A stretch of 64,000 nucleotides of DNA from Onishia niordana. GTDB taxonomy: Bacteria > Pseudomonadota > Gammaproteobacteria > Pseudomonadales > Halomonadaceae. Below the pieces are notes generated by a model, which saw only the letters and a list, made by a program, of their open reading frames with translations, was not told the origin of the DNA and did no database searches. Below, in pieces: positions 7,802-17,833 of this stretch (its first letter is position 1; each line of letters starts with the position of its first letter). Made by a program: the position numbers and the translations under genes. The stretch spans positions 47,773 to 111,772 of the forward strand of contig NZ_SDSD01000011.1 in NCBI RefSeq assembly GCF_004798965.1, read 5' to 3'.

Positions 7802-9258
7802 TAAAGAACAGAGCAGGCTAATTTGCCTGAAAAGAGTTTAGGGAGAAGAACATCTCTTGTTTCTGCTAGCGCTTTGTTTTGATCACCATGGTTTTTGGCA
7901 AGTCTCAAATATGAACTAGCTGTGAAATCAAACTTCTCAACTATTGATGAGGGATAAATCAACCATTTCATGCTTGACAAAGACTTGGTATCGGCTCTTT
8001 GTCTACCGCTCGTTCCTGTCATGGACTGTATGGCAGCTGAACGGAAGTTCCCATCGCGCGCTATAAAGTAACCTAGTGATTTTGGATAACATCCTGTAGG
8101 CCGCAAAACGATGTACTCGGTTGACCCCCAGCCCGTTTCACCTTCTTCAAGAAAATCAACAAATGCAGTTTTACCATTTTCGAGGCAAGGTGTAATTCGA
8201 GCAAGCAGGGTGTCTCCGTTTATAAATTTTGTGCCACTCCCCATTTCACGCTGCACGATTTCTTCTGCAAGATGCCCTGAAGTTGGTACATTTTTCATAT
8301 CCAGATAAGGCGCGAGTGCTCCTTTCCGAAGAGTTCGACGAGGGTTAAAATCTATAAGGTCGGATAAGCTACCTGTTTCCCACCCCTCCGGAATCTCCCC
8401 CAACTCACTCGACTGCATCGCCGAGGGAAACAGCGCGGCGGTTTCATACAGCTCCTGATAGCGCTCGGGATCTACCGCGCGCAGGGCATCGAGCTGCCCC
8501 GTCGTCTTGCCGGCAATCGCCTGCATTGCGGCACGGTTCATGGTCGTTTCCAGATCGCCTACCGCGGGCGGCTCGTCCAGCTCAGTGGCGTAGCAGACGG
8601 GGGATGCCGGCTCGTTCTCCGGCTGGAGCGCCTGCCAGCGCTCACGCGCTGCGATCTTGGCCTTGACCGGCTCGAAATCGACAAACCAGCTTTTGAAGAG
8701 GGCCTGGGCCATCTGCTCGAGGGTTTGGTTGATTTGGTGGTTGAGAGTGACCTTTTCCTCGACTGCTTCAAGCACTGCCACCAAATTTTCCCTAGCCGGA
8801 GTTAACTTAGGAACAGGGTATGAAAGAAAGTCCTCCCTACTTAAAGAGAGATTGGTTGTCCCCATAGCTCTAGCACGACAGTAGGCTTTGTATTGAGGAG
8901 AACGAAGAACCCAGTAGAGGTAGTTTTTTGGCGCGTCATTTTCTTTGAAAACCAGCTTTACCGTATCTTGAGTCATGCGCCCTAAGGAGATTCTGTCGGG
9001 AACGCGTGCGACAGAGCCTAGGAGGTCTCCAGACTGGGTAACGTCCTTTAGAGACACATAAATGTCGCCTGGATAAACAAGAAGCTTTTCCGAAGTATGG
9101 CCGCCGTAAGTTCTTAATTTATCATCACGAAAACCTCCCTCCCGTGCGATAGACGCAAGCCCCAAAAGATACGGCCCAGGCTGATCAAGAAGGGCACTTT
9201 TGTATGTATTTCCACGCTGAAGAGTCACAAAGTCATCAATACATTGATCAGATGTCAT
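7801..9258 (-). CDS. hsdS: type I restriction enzyme, S (HsdS) specificity subunit
   Basis: Recognises the bipartite DNA target for the methylase and restriction complexes. Two variable target-recognition domains (about residues 5-160 and 290-450) flank a conserved central spacer helix (VEEKVTLNHQINQTLEQMAQ) and the FKSWFVDFEP block. The C-terminus has the usual LLPKLFSGKL repeat. The ATG at 9258 lies inside the end of hsdM (11-base overlap), which fits translational coupling; an upstream TTG at 9273 is less likely. Both recognition domains are AT-richer than the conserved spacer, the usual mosaic sign of domain exchange. The target sequence cannot be predicted. Confidence 0.93.
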   Translation of the reverse strand: MTSDQCIDDFVTLQRGNTYKSALLDQPGPYLLGLASIAREGGFRDDKLRTYGGHTSEKLLVYPGDIYVSLKDVTQSGDLLGSVARVPDRISLGRMTQDTVKLVFKENDAPKNYLYWVLRSPQYKAYCRARAMGTTNLSLSREDFLSYPVPKLTPARENLVAVLEAVEEKVTLNHQINQTLEQMAQALFKSWFVDFEPVKAKIAARERWQALQPENEPASPVCYATELDEPPAVGDLETTMNRAAMQAIAGKTTGQLDALRAVDPERYQELYETAALFPSAMQSSELGEIPEGWETGSLSDLIDFNPRRTLRKGALAPYLDMKNVPTSGHLAEEIVQREMGSGTKFINGDTLLARITPCLENGKTAFVDFLEEGETGWGSTEYIVLRPTGCYPKSLGYFIARDGNFRSAAIQSMTGTSGRQRADTKSLSSMKWLIYPSSIVEKFDFTASSYLRLAKNHGDQNKALAETRDVLLPKLFSGKLACSVL

Positions 9259-10966
9259 AACCCAGCCCCCCAAGATTACGCTTAATCTCCCTTTCCAGCC
9301 GATCGCTTTCCTCGAACTGATCTTTCAATTGCGCTGTCAGCCGCGCCATCTTGTCGGCAAAGGGTTCTTCGTCCTCTTTCTGTGCAGCACTCCCCACGTA
9401 GCGCCCCGGGGTGAGCACGAAGTCGTGCTTTTCAATCGCGGCGAGATCTTTTGAGGCACAGACGCCGGGCACGTCTTCAAAGGCGTCGGTGCGCTGCCAG
9501 GTATGGAAGGTGTCGCTGATTTTGGCGATGTCCTCACTCGTGAAATCGCGCAGCACCCGGTCGCGCATATAGCCCTGCTGGCGGGCATCGATAAACAGCA
9601 CCTCACCTCGACGCTTACGCTTTTCGACCCCGTTGGGCGAGAGGCCACCGGATTTATCCTTGGTTAAAAACCAGATACAGGCGGGAATCTGGGTGTTGGT
9701 GAAGAGCTGGCCCGGCAGGGCGACGATGCATTCGACCAGATCTTCTTCAACCAGACGGCGGCGAATTTCGCCCTCGCCGCCGCTGTTGGAGCTCATCGAG
9801 CCGTTGGCTAGCAGCAGCGCCATGCTGCCCGCGGGGGCGAGGTGGTGAAGCATATGCTGCAGCCAAGCGAAGTTGGCGTTGCCTTTGGGCGGGGTGCCGT
9901 GCTGCCAGCGCACGTCCTCGGCCAGCGATTCGTGCCACCAGTCCTTGACGTTGAACGGCGGGTTGGCCATCACGAAGTCGGCACGCAGGTCCGGGTGCTG
10001 GTCATCAAGGAAGCTGTCGGCGTTTTTCTTGCCGAAGTTGAAGTCGATGCCACGAATGGCCATGTTCATCGCCGCCAGCCGCCAGGTGGTGGGGTTGGAC
10101 TCCTGCCCGTAGATGGAAACGTGCTTTTTCTGTTCGGCGGGGTCGTAGTGGTGCTCGCGGGCGTGCTCTTCGATGAACTTGTCCGACGAGACAAAAAAGC
10201 CGCCCGAGCCCATCGCCGGGTCGTACACCCGGCCCTTGTAGGGTTCCAGCATCTCGACGATCAGCGATACGATGCACTTGGGCGTGTAGTACTGCCCGCC
10301 CTGCTTGCCTTCTGCCAGGGCAAACTGACCGAGGAAGTACTCGTAAACGTGGCCGAGAATATCCTTGCTGCGCAGATTGAGCGGCTCGCCGTCGAGGGTC
10401 GGCTGGGTAAAGGAGGTGTCCGAGAAGGAGTTGATCAGCCCGATCAGCTTGTCGTTATCGACCTGAAAGCGGCTGATGCCTTCCAGCACGCCCTTGAGCT
10501 TGTCGTTGCTCTTTTCGATGGCTTCCAAGGCATTGTCAATCAGCCAGCCGACCGAGCGCAGGCGCACGTCTTCGCCCTTGCTGTTCTGCCAAAGCACCGA
10601 GCCGGTGGGCAGTGCCGCGCTCTCTTTCAGCGTGTTCCAGCGCGCCTCTTTGGGTACCCAGAACACGTTGGCCTCGCGGTAGTAGTCGAGGATCTCCAGC
10701 TCATCATTGAGTGCCTGCTCATACTCGGCGTCGCTGTCGTAGTCCTCGCGCGGTAGGTAGTAGATGTTGTCGTCGGCCTCATTCTTGAAAAGCTCAAGCA
10801 GCTCGCGCTGGCGCTCCTCGAACGCGTCGGAGACGTATTTCAAAAAGATCAGCCCCAGCACCACGTGCTTATAGTTGGCGGCATCGAGGTTGTTGCGTAA
10901 CTTGTCGGCGGCTTGCCAGAGCTTGTCTTCAAGCGCTTTCAAAAATTGCTGTTCGGTACTTTGCAT
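9248..10966 (-). CDS. hsdM: type I restriction enzyme, M (HsdM) DNA adenine methyltransferase
   Basis: N6-adenine methyltransferase subunit; with HsdS it methylates the host target sites. Domains: an N-terminal HsdM helical domain (about 5-150), an SAM-binding motif DPAMGSGGFF (about 249-258) and a catalytic NPPF (335-338). 572 residues, full length. It is the first gene of the island operon hsdM-hsdS-SIR2-hsdR-GIY-YIG. The ATG at 10966 has a weak AAGTGAG upstream. The 125-base gap to guaA contains the guaA terminator and presumably the hsd promoter. Confidence 0.95.
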   Translation of the reverse strand: MQSTEQQFLKALEDKLWQAADKLRNNLDAANYKHVVLGLIFLKYVSDAFEERQRELLELFKNEADDNIYYLPREDYDSDAEYEQALNDELEILDYYREANVFWVPKEARWNTLKESAALPTGSVLWQNSKGEDVRLRSVGWLIDNALEAIEKSNDKLKGVLEGISRFQVDNDKLIGLINSFSDTSFTQPTLDGEPLNLRSKDILGHVYEYFLGQFALAEGKQGGQYYTPKCIVSLIVEMLEPYKGRVYDPAMGSGGFFVSSDKFIEEHAREHHYDPAEQKKHVSIYGQESNPTTWRLAAMNMAIRGIDFNFGKKNADSFLDDQHPDLRADFVMANPPFNVKDWWHESLAEDVRWQHGTPPKGNANFAWLQHMLHHLAPAGSMALLLANGSMSSNSGGEGEIRRRLVEEDLVECIVALPGQLFTNTQIPACIWFLTKDKSGGLSPNGVEKRKRRGEVLFIDARQQGYMRDRVLRDFTSEDIAKISDTFHTWQRTDAFEDVPGVCASKDLAAIEKHDFVLTPGRYVGSAAQKEDEEPFADKMARLTAQLKDQFEESDRLEREIKRNLGGLGYDI

Positions 10967-11040
10967 TCATGACTCACTTGAATTAAATCATTGGATTATG
11001 CTAATTCAGCCACGCGCTGGGTGTCATTGTTACCACTCAG

Positions 11041-11065
11041 AAAAAACCCGCCTTCCGGCGGGTTT
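11041..11065 (-). terminator. intrinsic terminator of guaBA
   Basis: AAACCCGCC-TTCC-GGCGGGTTT is a perfect 9-bp stem with T6 on the minus strand. It lies 27 bases after the guaA stop. Confidence 0.9.
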
Positions 11066-11091
11066 CTGAGTCTCTGGAAGCAGGAGGCTGA

Positions 11092-12669
11092 TCACTCCCA
11101 CTCAATCGTCGCGGGGGGCTTGCTGCTCACGTCGTAGGTCACGCGGGAGACGCCTTCCAGCTCGTTGATGATGCGGTTGGAGACTTTCTCCAGCAACTCA
11201 TACGGCAGGTGCGCCCAGCGGGCGGTCATGAAGTCGATGGTCTCGACGGCGCGCAGGGCGATCACCCACTCGTAGCGGCGACCGTCGCCGACCACGCCGA
11301 CGGACTTCACCGGCAGGAAGACGGCAAACGCCTGGCTGGTCTTTTGATACCAGCCGGCGTTGTGCAGCTCCTGGATGAAGATGGCATCGGCCTCGCGCAG
11401 GATGTCGGCGTATTCCTTCTTCACTTCGCCGAGAATGCGCACGCCAAGGCCCGGCCCCGGGAAGGGGTGACGGTAGACCATGTCGTAGGGCAGGCCGAGC
11501 TCGACGCCTAGCTTGCGCACTTCATCCTTGAACAGCTCACGCAGCGGCTCGACGAGCTTGAGCTTCATGGTCTCGGGCAGGCCACCGACGTTGTGGTGCG
11601 ACTTGATCACATGCGCCTTGCCGGTCTTGCTGGCGGCGGATTCGATCACGTCCGGGTAGATGGTGCCCTGGGCCAGGTAATCGACGCCTTCGATCTTGCC
11701 GGCCTCGCTGTCGAAGACATCGATGAAGGTGTTGCCGATGATCTTACGCTTGGCTTCCGGATCGTTGACGCCCTCGAGCTTGCTGAGGAACTGATCTTCG
11801 GCATCGACGCGGATCACCTTAACGCCCATGTGCTGGCCGAAGGTTTCCATTACCTGGTCGCCTTCCGCCTTGCGCAGCAGGCCATTGTCGACGAACACAC
11901 AGGTCAGCTGGTCACCGATGGCCTTGTGCAGCAAGGCGGCGACCACGGAGGAGTCGACGCCGCCGGAGAGGCCGAGCAGCACGTGGCTGTCGCCGACCTG
12001 CTCGCGCACACGGGCGACCTGGTCTTCGATGATCTGCGCCGGGGTCCAGAGGCGCTCGGACTGGCAGATATCCAGCACGAAGTGCTCGAGGATGCGCTGG
12101 CCCTGCAGGGTGTGCGTCACCTCGGGGTGGAACTGCACACCGAAGAAGCGCTTCTCTTCCCAGCTCATGGCGGCGATCGGGCAGCTTGGGGTGGAGGCGG
12201 TCACGGTGAAGGTGTCCGGCACTTCGGCGACCTTGTCGCCGTGGCTCATCCACACGTCGAGCAGGCGCTTGCCGCTGTCGTGGTCGATGTGATCCGAGAT
12301 GTTCTTGAACAGCGCGGTCTCGGCATCGAGGCGAATCTGGGCGTAGCCGAATTCGCGCTGATTGGAGCCGGCGACCTTGCCGCCGAGCTGCTCGGCCATG
12401 GTCTGCATGCCATAGCAGATGCCGAGCACCGGCAGGCCCATCTCGAACACGCACTGGGGCGCGCGCGGCGAGCCAAGCTCGGTAACGGACTCCGGGCCAC
12501 CGGCGAGGATGATGCCGTTGGGGTTGTACTCGCGGATCTCATCTTCGGTAATGTCGAAGGCGCGCACTTCCGAGTACACCCCGATCTCGCGCACGCGGCG
12601 GGCGATCAGCTGGGTGTACTGGGAGCCGAAGTCGAGGATCAGGATCTTGTGGGCGTGAATATCGGTCAT
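11092..12669 (-). CDS. guaA: GMP synthase (glutamine-hydrolysing)
   Basis: Converts XMP, ATP and glutamine to GMP, the last step of de novo GMP synthesis. The N-terminal class I amidotransferase has the nucleophile block VLGICYGMQ and the HPEVTHT His-Glu pair. The ATP pyrophosphatase P-loop is [12 protein letters not shown]. The C-terminus ends in PPATIEWE, the dimerisation and XMP-binding tail. The ATG at 12669 gives 525 residues, equal to the E. coli enzyme; the longer reading frame upstream is not supported. It is the second gene of guaBA, 103 bases after guaB, with a terminator downstream. Confidence 0.98.
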   Translation of the reverse strand: MTDIHAHKILILDFGSQYTQLIARRVREIGVYSEVRAFDITEDEIREYNPNGIILAGGPESVTELGSPRAPQCVFEMGLPVLGICYGMQTMAEQLGGKVAGSNQREFGYAQIRLDAETALFKNISDHIDHDSGKRLLDVWMSHGDKVAEVPDTFTVTASTPSCPIAAMSWEEKRFFGVQFHPEVTHTLQGQRILEHFVLDICQSERLWTPAQIIEDQVARVREQVGDSHVLLGLSGGVDSSVVAALLHKAIGDQLTCVFVDNGLLRKAEGDQVMETFGQHMGVKVIRVDAEDQFLSKLEGVNDPEAKRKIIGNTFIDVFDSEAGKIEGVDYLAQGTIYPDVIESAASKTGKAHVIKSHHNVGGLPETMKLKLVEPLRELFKDEVRKLGVELGLPYDMVYRHPFPGPGLGVRILGEVKKEYADILREADAIFIQELHNAGWYQKTSQAFAVFLPVKSVGVVGDGRRYEWVIALRAVETIDFMTARWAHLPYELLEKVSNRIINELEGVSRVTYDVSSKPPATIEWE

Positions 12670-12772
12670 GAAGAAAACATCTCTGTGAGGCCGCAAGCCG
12701 GTCCAAAAGCTAGCCAGTCCAAAAACACAAGCGGCGGGGATAAGCCCCGCCGCCGTCTAGCGCATGCTGTGA

Positions 12773-14242
<1,470 letters not shown>

Positions 14243-14300
14243 ATCGGCAACACCCAATGTTGAGCAGATGGAGGATGTGGTGAGGGGAAATTAATCAGCC

Positions 14301-14330
14301 ATTATAACGCCGAGCCCTACCCTCCATCAA
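14301..14330 (-). promoter_or_regulatory. sigma-70 promoter of guaBA
   Basis: On the minus strand, TTGATG (14330-14325) and a perfect TATAAT (14306-14301) are separated by 18 bases. The -10 ends about 58 bases before the guaB start. Confidence 0.65.
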
Positions 14331-14398
14331 TCCAAGTGATGCCGGAAAGCCTGCTCCCCGGCTGAAATCACGCCAGGCTAATACACTGCTTTCTTACC

Positions 14399-14500
14399 TC
14401 ATCTGCTTACGGCGTCTTGCCTCACCGCGCTGATGACATCGGCGAATTCGCCAACACCTTGCCTGGCACGCCGGATTTCAGGGCGTTGCTCATGGCTCAC
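14399..14500 (-). CDS. possible 33-residue small ORF after the binding-protein gene
   Basis: A GTG-initiated frame begins MSHEQRPEIRRARQGVG and ends ISAVRQDAVSR. Its start overlaps the last codons of the binding-protein gene by 11 bases, with AAGGTG a few bases upstream. This is the pattern of a coupled gene, but no homolog is recognised. It could also be a chance frame in the 3' untranslated region. Confidence 0.25.
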   Translation of the reverse strand: MSHEQRPEIRRARQGVGEFADVISAVRQDAVSR

Positions 14501-15548
14501 TGGACACCTTCCGTGAGCGCTCGAACTCGCGACGCCAGCGCGCCAGGAAGGCCTTACGCCGCTGAGGGTCTACGAAGGCCAGCAGGGAGGCATTGAGGGG
14601 AATCGGGTAGAGCTGCTCACCCACCTGGTCACGCAGCCGGGCCGCCGTGTAGGGACCGACAACGTCCGGACGCACGCTGAATAGCGGGGTCTGCCCGGCC
14701 AGCACGCGCTGGCCTTCCCGCCCAAGCAGGAAATCAACAAAGGTTGCGGCGGCACCTGGATGAGGAGCGTCGCGGTGGATGAAGGCCATGCGCATCATCA
14801 CCAGCGAATAATCCTGCGGCACCTGCACGATCACCTCGGGGTGCTCCTGTGCCCACACCATCGCGTAGGACCCCAGCAGGTTGTAGCCGAGCCAGTAACG
14901 CCCGTCGCTCAGTCCCTCGAGCATGGACCGGGTATTGGCTTCCAGACTGGCATTCACCCGTCCCATGCCGGCGACCAGATCCCAGAAGCGCGGCGTATAG
15001 CGAGCATCCTGCTGGAACAGCGTGTAGCCGACGCCGCTCTTCAGCGGCGAGTAGGTGGTGACCTTTCCTCTTAGCTGCGTCTGCTCGGTGGTCAGTAGGG
15101 TATGCAGGTCGGCATGGGTCTGGGGCGGCATCATGTGCTTCGACAGATCAAGCCGGTAGGCCATGACGATCGGCTCGAAGGTGAAGCCGAAGACTTCATC
15201 ACGCCACTTGGCCCAAGCCGGCCAGCTCCGCGCCGCCGGAGAATCCAGCCGCTGCGCGTAGCCCTCGTTGACGCGGGCCATTTGCCAGGGCATCGCCGAG
15301 CTAATGACCACGTCCGGCGCGGGATCGGCCTCGCTGACCAGCGCATCGACGGTGAGCGTCGAGCGGTCATGGAATTCCAGATCGATCTCGGGATGCGCGC
15401 GGCGAAAGGCCTCGAGCAGGGGCGCGACGACGTCATGATCAAGCGCCGCCTCCACCACCAGCGGCGTCACCTGGGCGCGAGCGGATATGGTCAGCGCGCA
15501 GAGCGGCAGTAGCAGCATCCAAGCGAAACGACGGCGGAGCGGGATCAT
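14490..15548 (-). CDS. periplasmic solute-binding protein linked to a TctDE-type sensor
   Basis: 352 residues with a Sec signal peptide (basic start, LLLPLCALTISARAQ). The rest has the fold pattern of family 1 bacterial extracellular binding proteins (iron/thiamine/phosphonate type), with PDVVISSAMPW and YSPLKSGVGYTLFQQ segments. No ABC permease or ATPase adjoins it. It overlaps the histidine kinase gene by four bases (ATGA), so it probably serves as a periplasmic ligand sensor or co-sensor for that kinase rather than as part of a transporter. The ligand is unknown; a tricarboxylate is a reasonable guess from the divergent tctCBA. Confidence 0.75.
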   Translation of the reverse strand: MIPLRRRFAWMLLLPLCALTISARAQVTPLVVEAALDHDVVAPLLEAFRRAHPEIDLEFHDRSTLTVDALVSEADPAPDVVISSAMPWQMARVNEGYAQRLDSPAARSWPAWAKWRDEVFGFTFEPIVMAYRLDLSKHMMPPQTHADLHTLLTTEQTQLRGKVTTYSPLKSGVGYTLFQQDARYTPRFWDLVAGMGRVNASLEANTRSMLEGLSDGRYWLGYNLLGSYAMVWAQEHPEVIVQVPQDYSLVMMRMAFIHRDAPHPGAAATFVDFLLGREGQRVLAGQTPLFSVRPDVVGPYTAARLRDQVGEQLYPIPLNASLLAFVDPQRRKAFLARWRREFERSRKVSSEP

Positions 15549-16996
15549 GGCGGGGCCTCTCTCGTGGCGTCCGGGTCATCAAGGCGGGTAGCGTTCTGGT
15601 CACACTGGTGGTCAACAAGAGGCAAGTGCAGCGTCACGATCAGGCCGTGGGGACTGCGCTCGCTCAACGACAGCCGCCCGCCCAGCCGGCGGGCGATGGA
15701 ATCGACGATGGCAAGCCCCAGTCCGGAGCCATCGGTATCCTGCCGGCCGCCGCGCTCGAAGGGCTGCAACAGCCGCTCGCGGGCCTCAAAGGGCACGCCG
15801 GGGCCATCATCCTCGACGTATAGGCTCACTGTCTCGCGCTGCTGGCAAAGCCCCAGGGTGATCTCGCTGCCTGCCTTGGTGTAGCGCAGGGCATTATCGA
15901 TCAGGTTGCCCAAAAGCTCACGAATCGCCCAGCCCTCGGCGCGCACCCATAGCGGCCCGACGGGTAGCTCGGCGAGACCCAGGTCATGGTCACGTGCCAC
16001 CTCACGGCCGGCCCAGTCGAGTACGCTCTCTCGCAGCACGGCGACGATATCCAGTGGGGCGACCTTCCCCTCTTCACCGATATGACGCAGCCGGGCCAGG
16101 CTCAATAGCTGGCTCGCCAGGCGGCTGGTACGGTCGGCCCCGTCGTGTACCGCCAGCAGCGCGGCCTGCCAGTCGGCGGGGTCTTGGCTCTTGAGCGCCA
16201 GCTCACTGGTGCTCTTGAGACCAGCCAATGGCGTCTTGAGCTGGTGGCTGGCATCGGCGGTGAAGCGCAGCAGTGCCTCGCGGCTGTGGCGCTGGCGGGC
16301 GAAAAGGTGATCCAGCGTCTGCGCCAGTTCGCGCATTTCCTCCGGCACCCGGGCGTCCAGCGGGCCCATGTCGTCGGCATTCCGGTGACGCAGCTGGCGG
16401 CGCAGCCGACGCATGGGGCCCAGCGCCACCCGAAGCGCCATCGCCATCAGGATGCCCGCCAGCAGCACCATGGCCAGGAAGCGGGAAAGGGTGCGCTCGA
16501 AGAGCTCATCGCCGAGCGCCTGGCGTCCGACTCGGGTATGCCCCACCCAGACCTGCACCGGCTCCTGGGACACCCAGCCCGCCGAGTCATACTCGCGGCC
16601 GTAGAGCCTCCAGGAGGTGCCATCGAAATCGGTCGTCAGGGCCGAGGGGGCGTCGGCCACCCGCGCGCGCCATTCAGGCTGGAGGGTGAACGGCATGTTG
16701 GTGGAGACCGCCTCGCCGTAGGCATCAAGCACCGCGTAGAAGACCCGCTCCTGGTGACGAGTCGCCAGGATCTGCAGCGCTGCCGCCGGCACCTCCACCA
16801 GCGGTTCGCCAGCCTGCCACTGCACCGCCTCGGCGATGGTCAGCGCGGCGGCCTCGAGCTGGCTGTCGAAGGCGCGCTCGGCGGCCCGATGAGTGCTCAC
16901 CCAGGCCTCGAGCATCAACAGCGCCCCGAGCCCTGTCACGGTCGACAGTAGCCACACCGCCAGGCGCCGCTTGAGCGAGCCGGTTACCTCGATCAC
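15545..16996 (-). CDS. TctE-like sensor histidine kinase
   Basis: 483 residues. A membrane segment at about 12-32, a periplasmic sensor domain of the two-component sensor kinase N-terminal type, and a second membrane segment at about 165-190 lead into HAMP. HisKA carries DASHQLKTPLAGLK (phospho-acceptor His). HATPase_c carries NLIDNALRY (N box), DDGPGVP (G1) and GSGLGLAIV (G2). Overlaps of four bases on both sides tie it to the response regulator gene and the binding protein. It probably senses a carboxylate and phosphorylates the neighbouring regulator to control tctCBA. Confidence 0.9.
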   Translation of the reverse strand: MIEVTGSLKRRLAVWLLSTVTGLGALLMLEAWVSTHRAAERAFDSQLEAAALTIAEAVQWQAGEPLVEVPAAALQILATRHQERVFYAVLDAYGEAVSTNMPFTLQPEWRARVADAPSALTTDFDGTSWRLYGREYDSAGWVSQEPVQVWVGHTRVGRQALGDELFERTLSRFLAMVLLAGILMAMALRVALGPMRRLRRQLRHRNADDMGPLDARVPEEMRELAQTLDHLFARQRHSREALLRFTADASHQLKTPLAGLKSTSELALKSQDPADWQAALLAVHDGADRTSRLASQLLSLARLRHIGEEGKVAPLDIVAVLRESVLDWAGREVARDHDLGLAELPVGPLWVRAEGWAIRELLGNLIDNALRYTKAGSEITLGLCQQRETVSLYVEDDGPGVPFEARERLLQPFERGGRQDTDGSGLGLAIVDSIARRLGGRLSLSERSPHGLIVTLHLPLVDHQCDQNATRLDDPDATREAPP

Positions 16997-17697
16997 GCCG
17001 TCTCGTCCTCCGGCCCCTCCGCCCGCCCTGGTTCTCGATCCTCTTCCAGGCGATAGCCGAGGCCACGAAAGGTGCGGATCTTCAGGCCGCTGTTTTGCAG
17101 CCGCTTGCGCAGCCGGCTGACATAGACCTCGAGGGCATTGGAGCCGACATCATCGAAACCGAACAGGCGTCGTTCGAGGGTCTCCCGCGGGGCAATGCTG
17201 CCGGCATGCAGCAAGAGCCCCTCCAGCAGAAGCAGCTCACGGCGTGGCAGCGCCAGGGGCGTGTCGTCCAGGGTGGCGGTGCCGCTCGTCGGATCAAAGG
17301 AAAGCGTCGAGAAACGCAGCCGGTTATCACTGCGTTGCTGGCTGCGACGCAGCAGGGCGCGCACCCGGGCCTCGAGCTCGGCGAGCGAGAACGGCTTGGC
17401 CAGGTAATCATCGGCGCCGAGATCAAGCCCGCTGACTCGATCATCGACACCATCGCGAGCGGTGAGAATCAGCACCGGCGTGGTGTCGCCCCGGTCACGC
17501 AAGGACGCCAATAAATCCAGGCCCTCGCCATCGGGCAGGCCAAGGTCGAGCAAGATCAAATCGAAGCGATCATGGGCCAGCGCGGCCTGAGCTTCAGCGT
17601 AGGTGCAGAACATATCGACCGTATTACCCAGTGGCTGAAGAGCGTGTTCCAGAGAGCGGGCAATCAACGGATCGTCTTCGATGACCAGCAAGCGCAT
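16993..17697 (-). CDS. TctD-like OmpR-family response regulator
   Basis: 234 residues. The receiver domain has the acidic pocket (IEDD), the phospho-acceptor Asp in LILLDLGLPDGEG and the conserved Lys in DYLAKPFSLAEL. The winged-helix C-terminal domain ends in VSRLRKRLQ and IRTFRGLGYRL. It is the first gene of the minus-strand regulator-kinase-binding protein operon and is divergent from tctCBA across a 136-base gap containing a 14-bp palindrome. Activation of the tct operon is the likely role. Confidence 0.9.
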   Translation of the reverse strand: MRLLVIEDDPLIARSLEHALQPLGNTVDMFCTYAEAQAALAHDRFDLILLDLGLPDGEGLDLLASLRDRGDTTPVLILTARDGVDDRVSGLDLGADDYLAKPFSLAELEARVRALLRRSQQRSDNRLRFSTLSFDPTSGTATLDDTPLALPRRELLLLEGLLLHAGSIAPRETLERRLFGFDDVGSNALEVYVSRLRKRLQNSGLKIRTFRGLGYRLEEDREPGRAEGPEDETA

Positions 17698-17790
17698 ACG
17701 ACCAATGTCTCAGGGAATAAGAGCGAAGGTGACAGGTTGATGAAAGGTGGTAGGCCTAGCATCGCTCTGGCCATCACCGATGGATGGCCG

Positions 17791-17804
17791 GCGGGAATTC
17801 CCGC
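17791..17804. promoter_or_regulatory. 14-bp palindrome, candidate operator of tctCBA
   Basis: GCGGGAATTCCCGC is perfectly symmetric. It sits five bases before a TATAAC -10-like element (17810-17815) and 30 bases before the tctC start, in the gap between the response regulator and tctC. There is no good -35, as expected for an activator-dependent promoter. A role as regulator site is inferred. Confidence 0.45.
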
Positions 17805-17833
17805 TGCTTATAACAAGAGAACAGGAGTTCGTC

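Noticed and set aside
7801..9258. Phase-variable HsdS through the poly-G tract
   Set aside because: The tract lies after the hsdS stop codon, so slippage cannot change its frame.
9842..10756. Long plus-strand open frames opposite hsdM, guaA, guaB, ligA, oadA and smc
   Set aside because: They are antisense to well-conserved genes, lack family motifs and arise from GC-rich codon bias.
2702..10966. Prophage or integrative element with attachment sites
   Set aside because: No integrase, tRNA or flanking direct repeat is visible; only an IS30 fragment.
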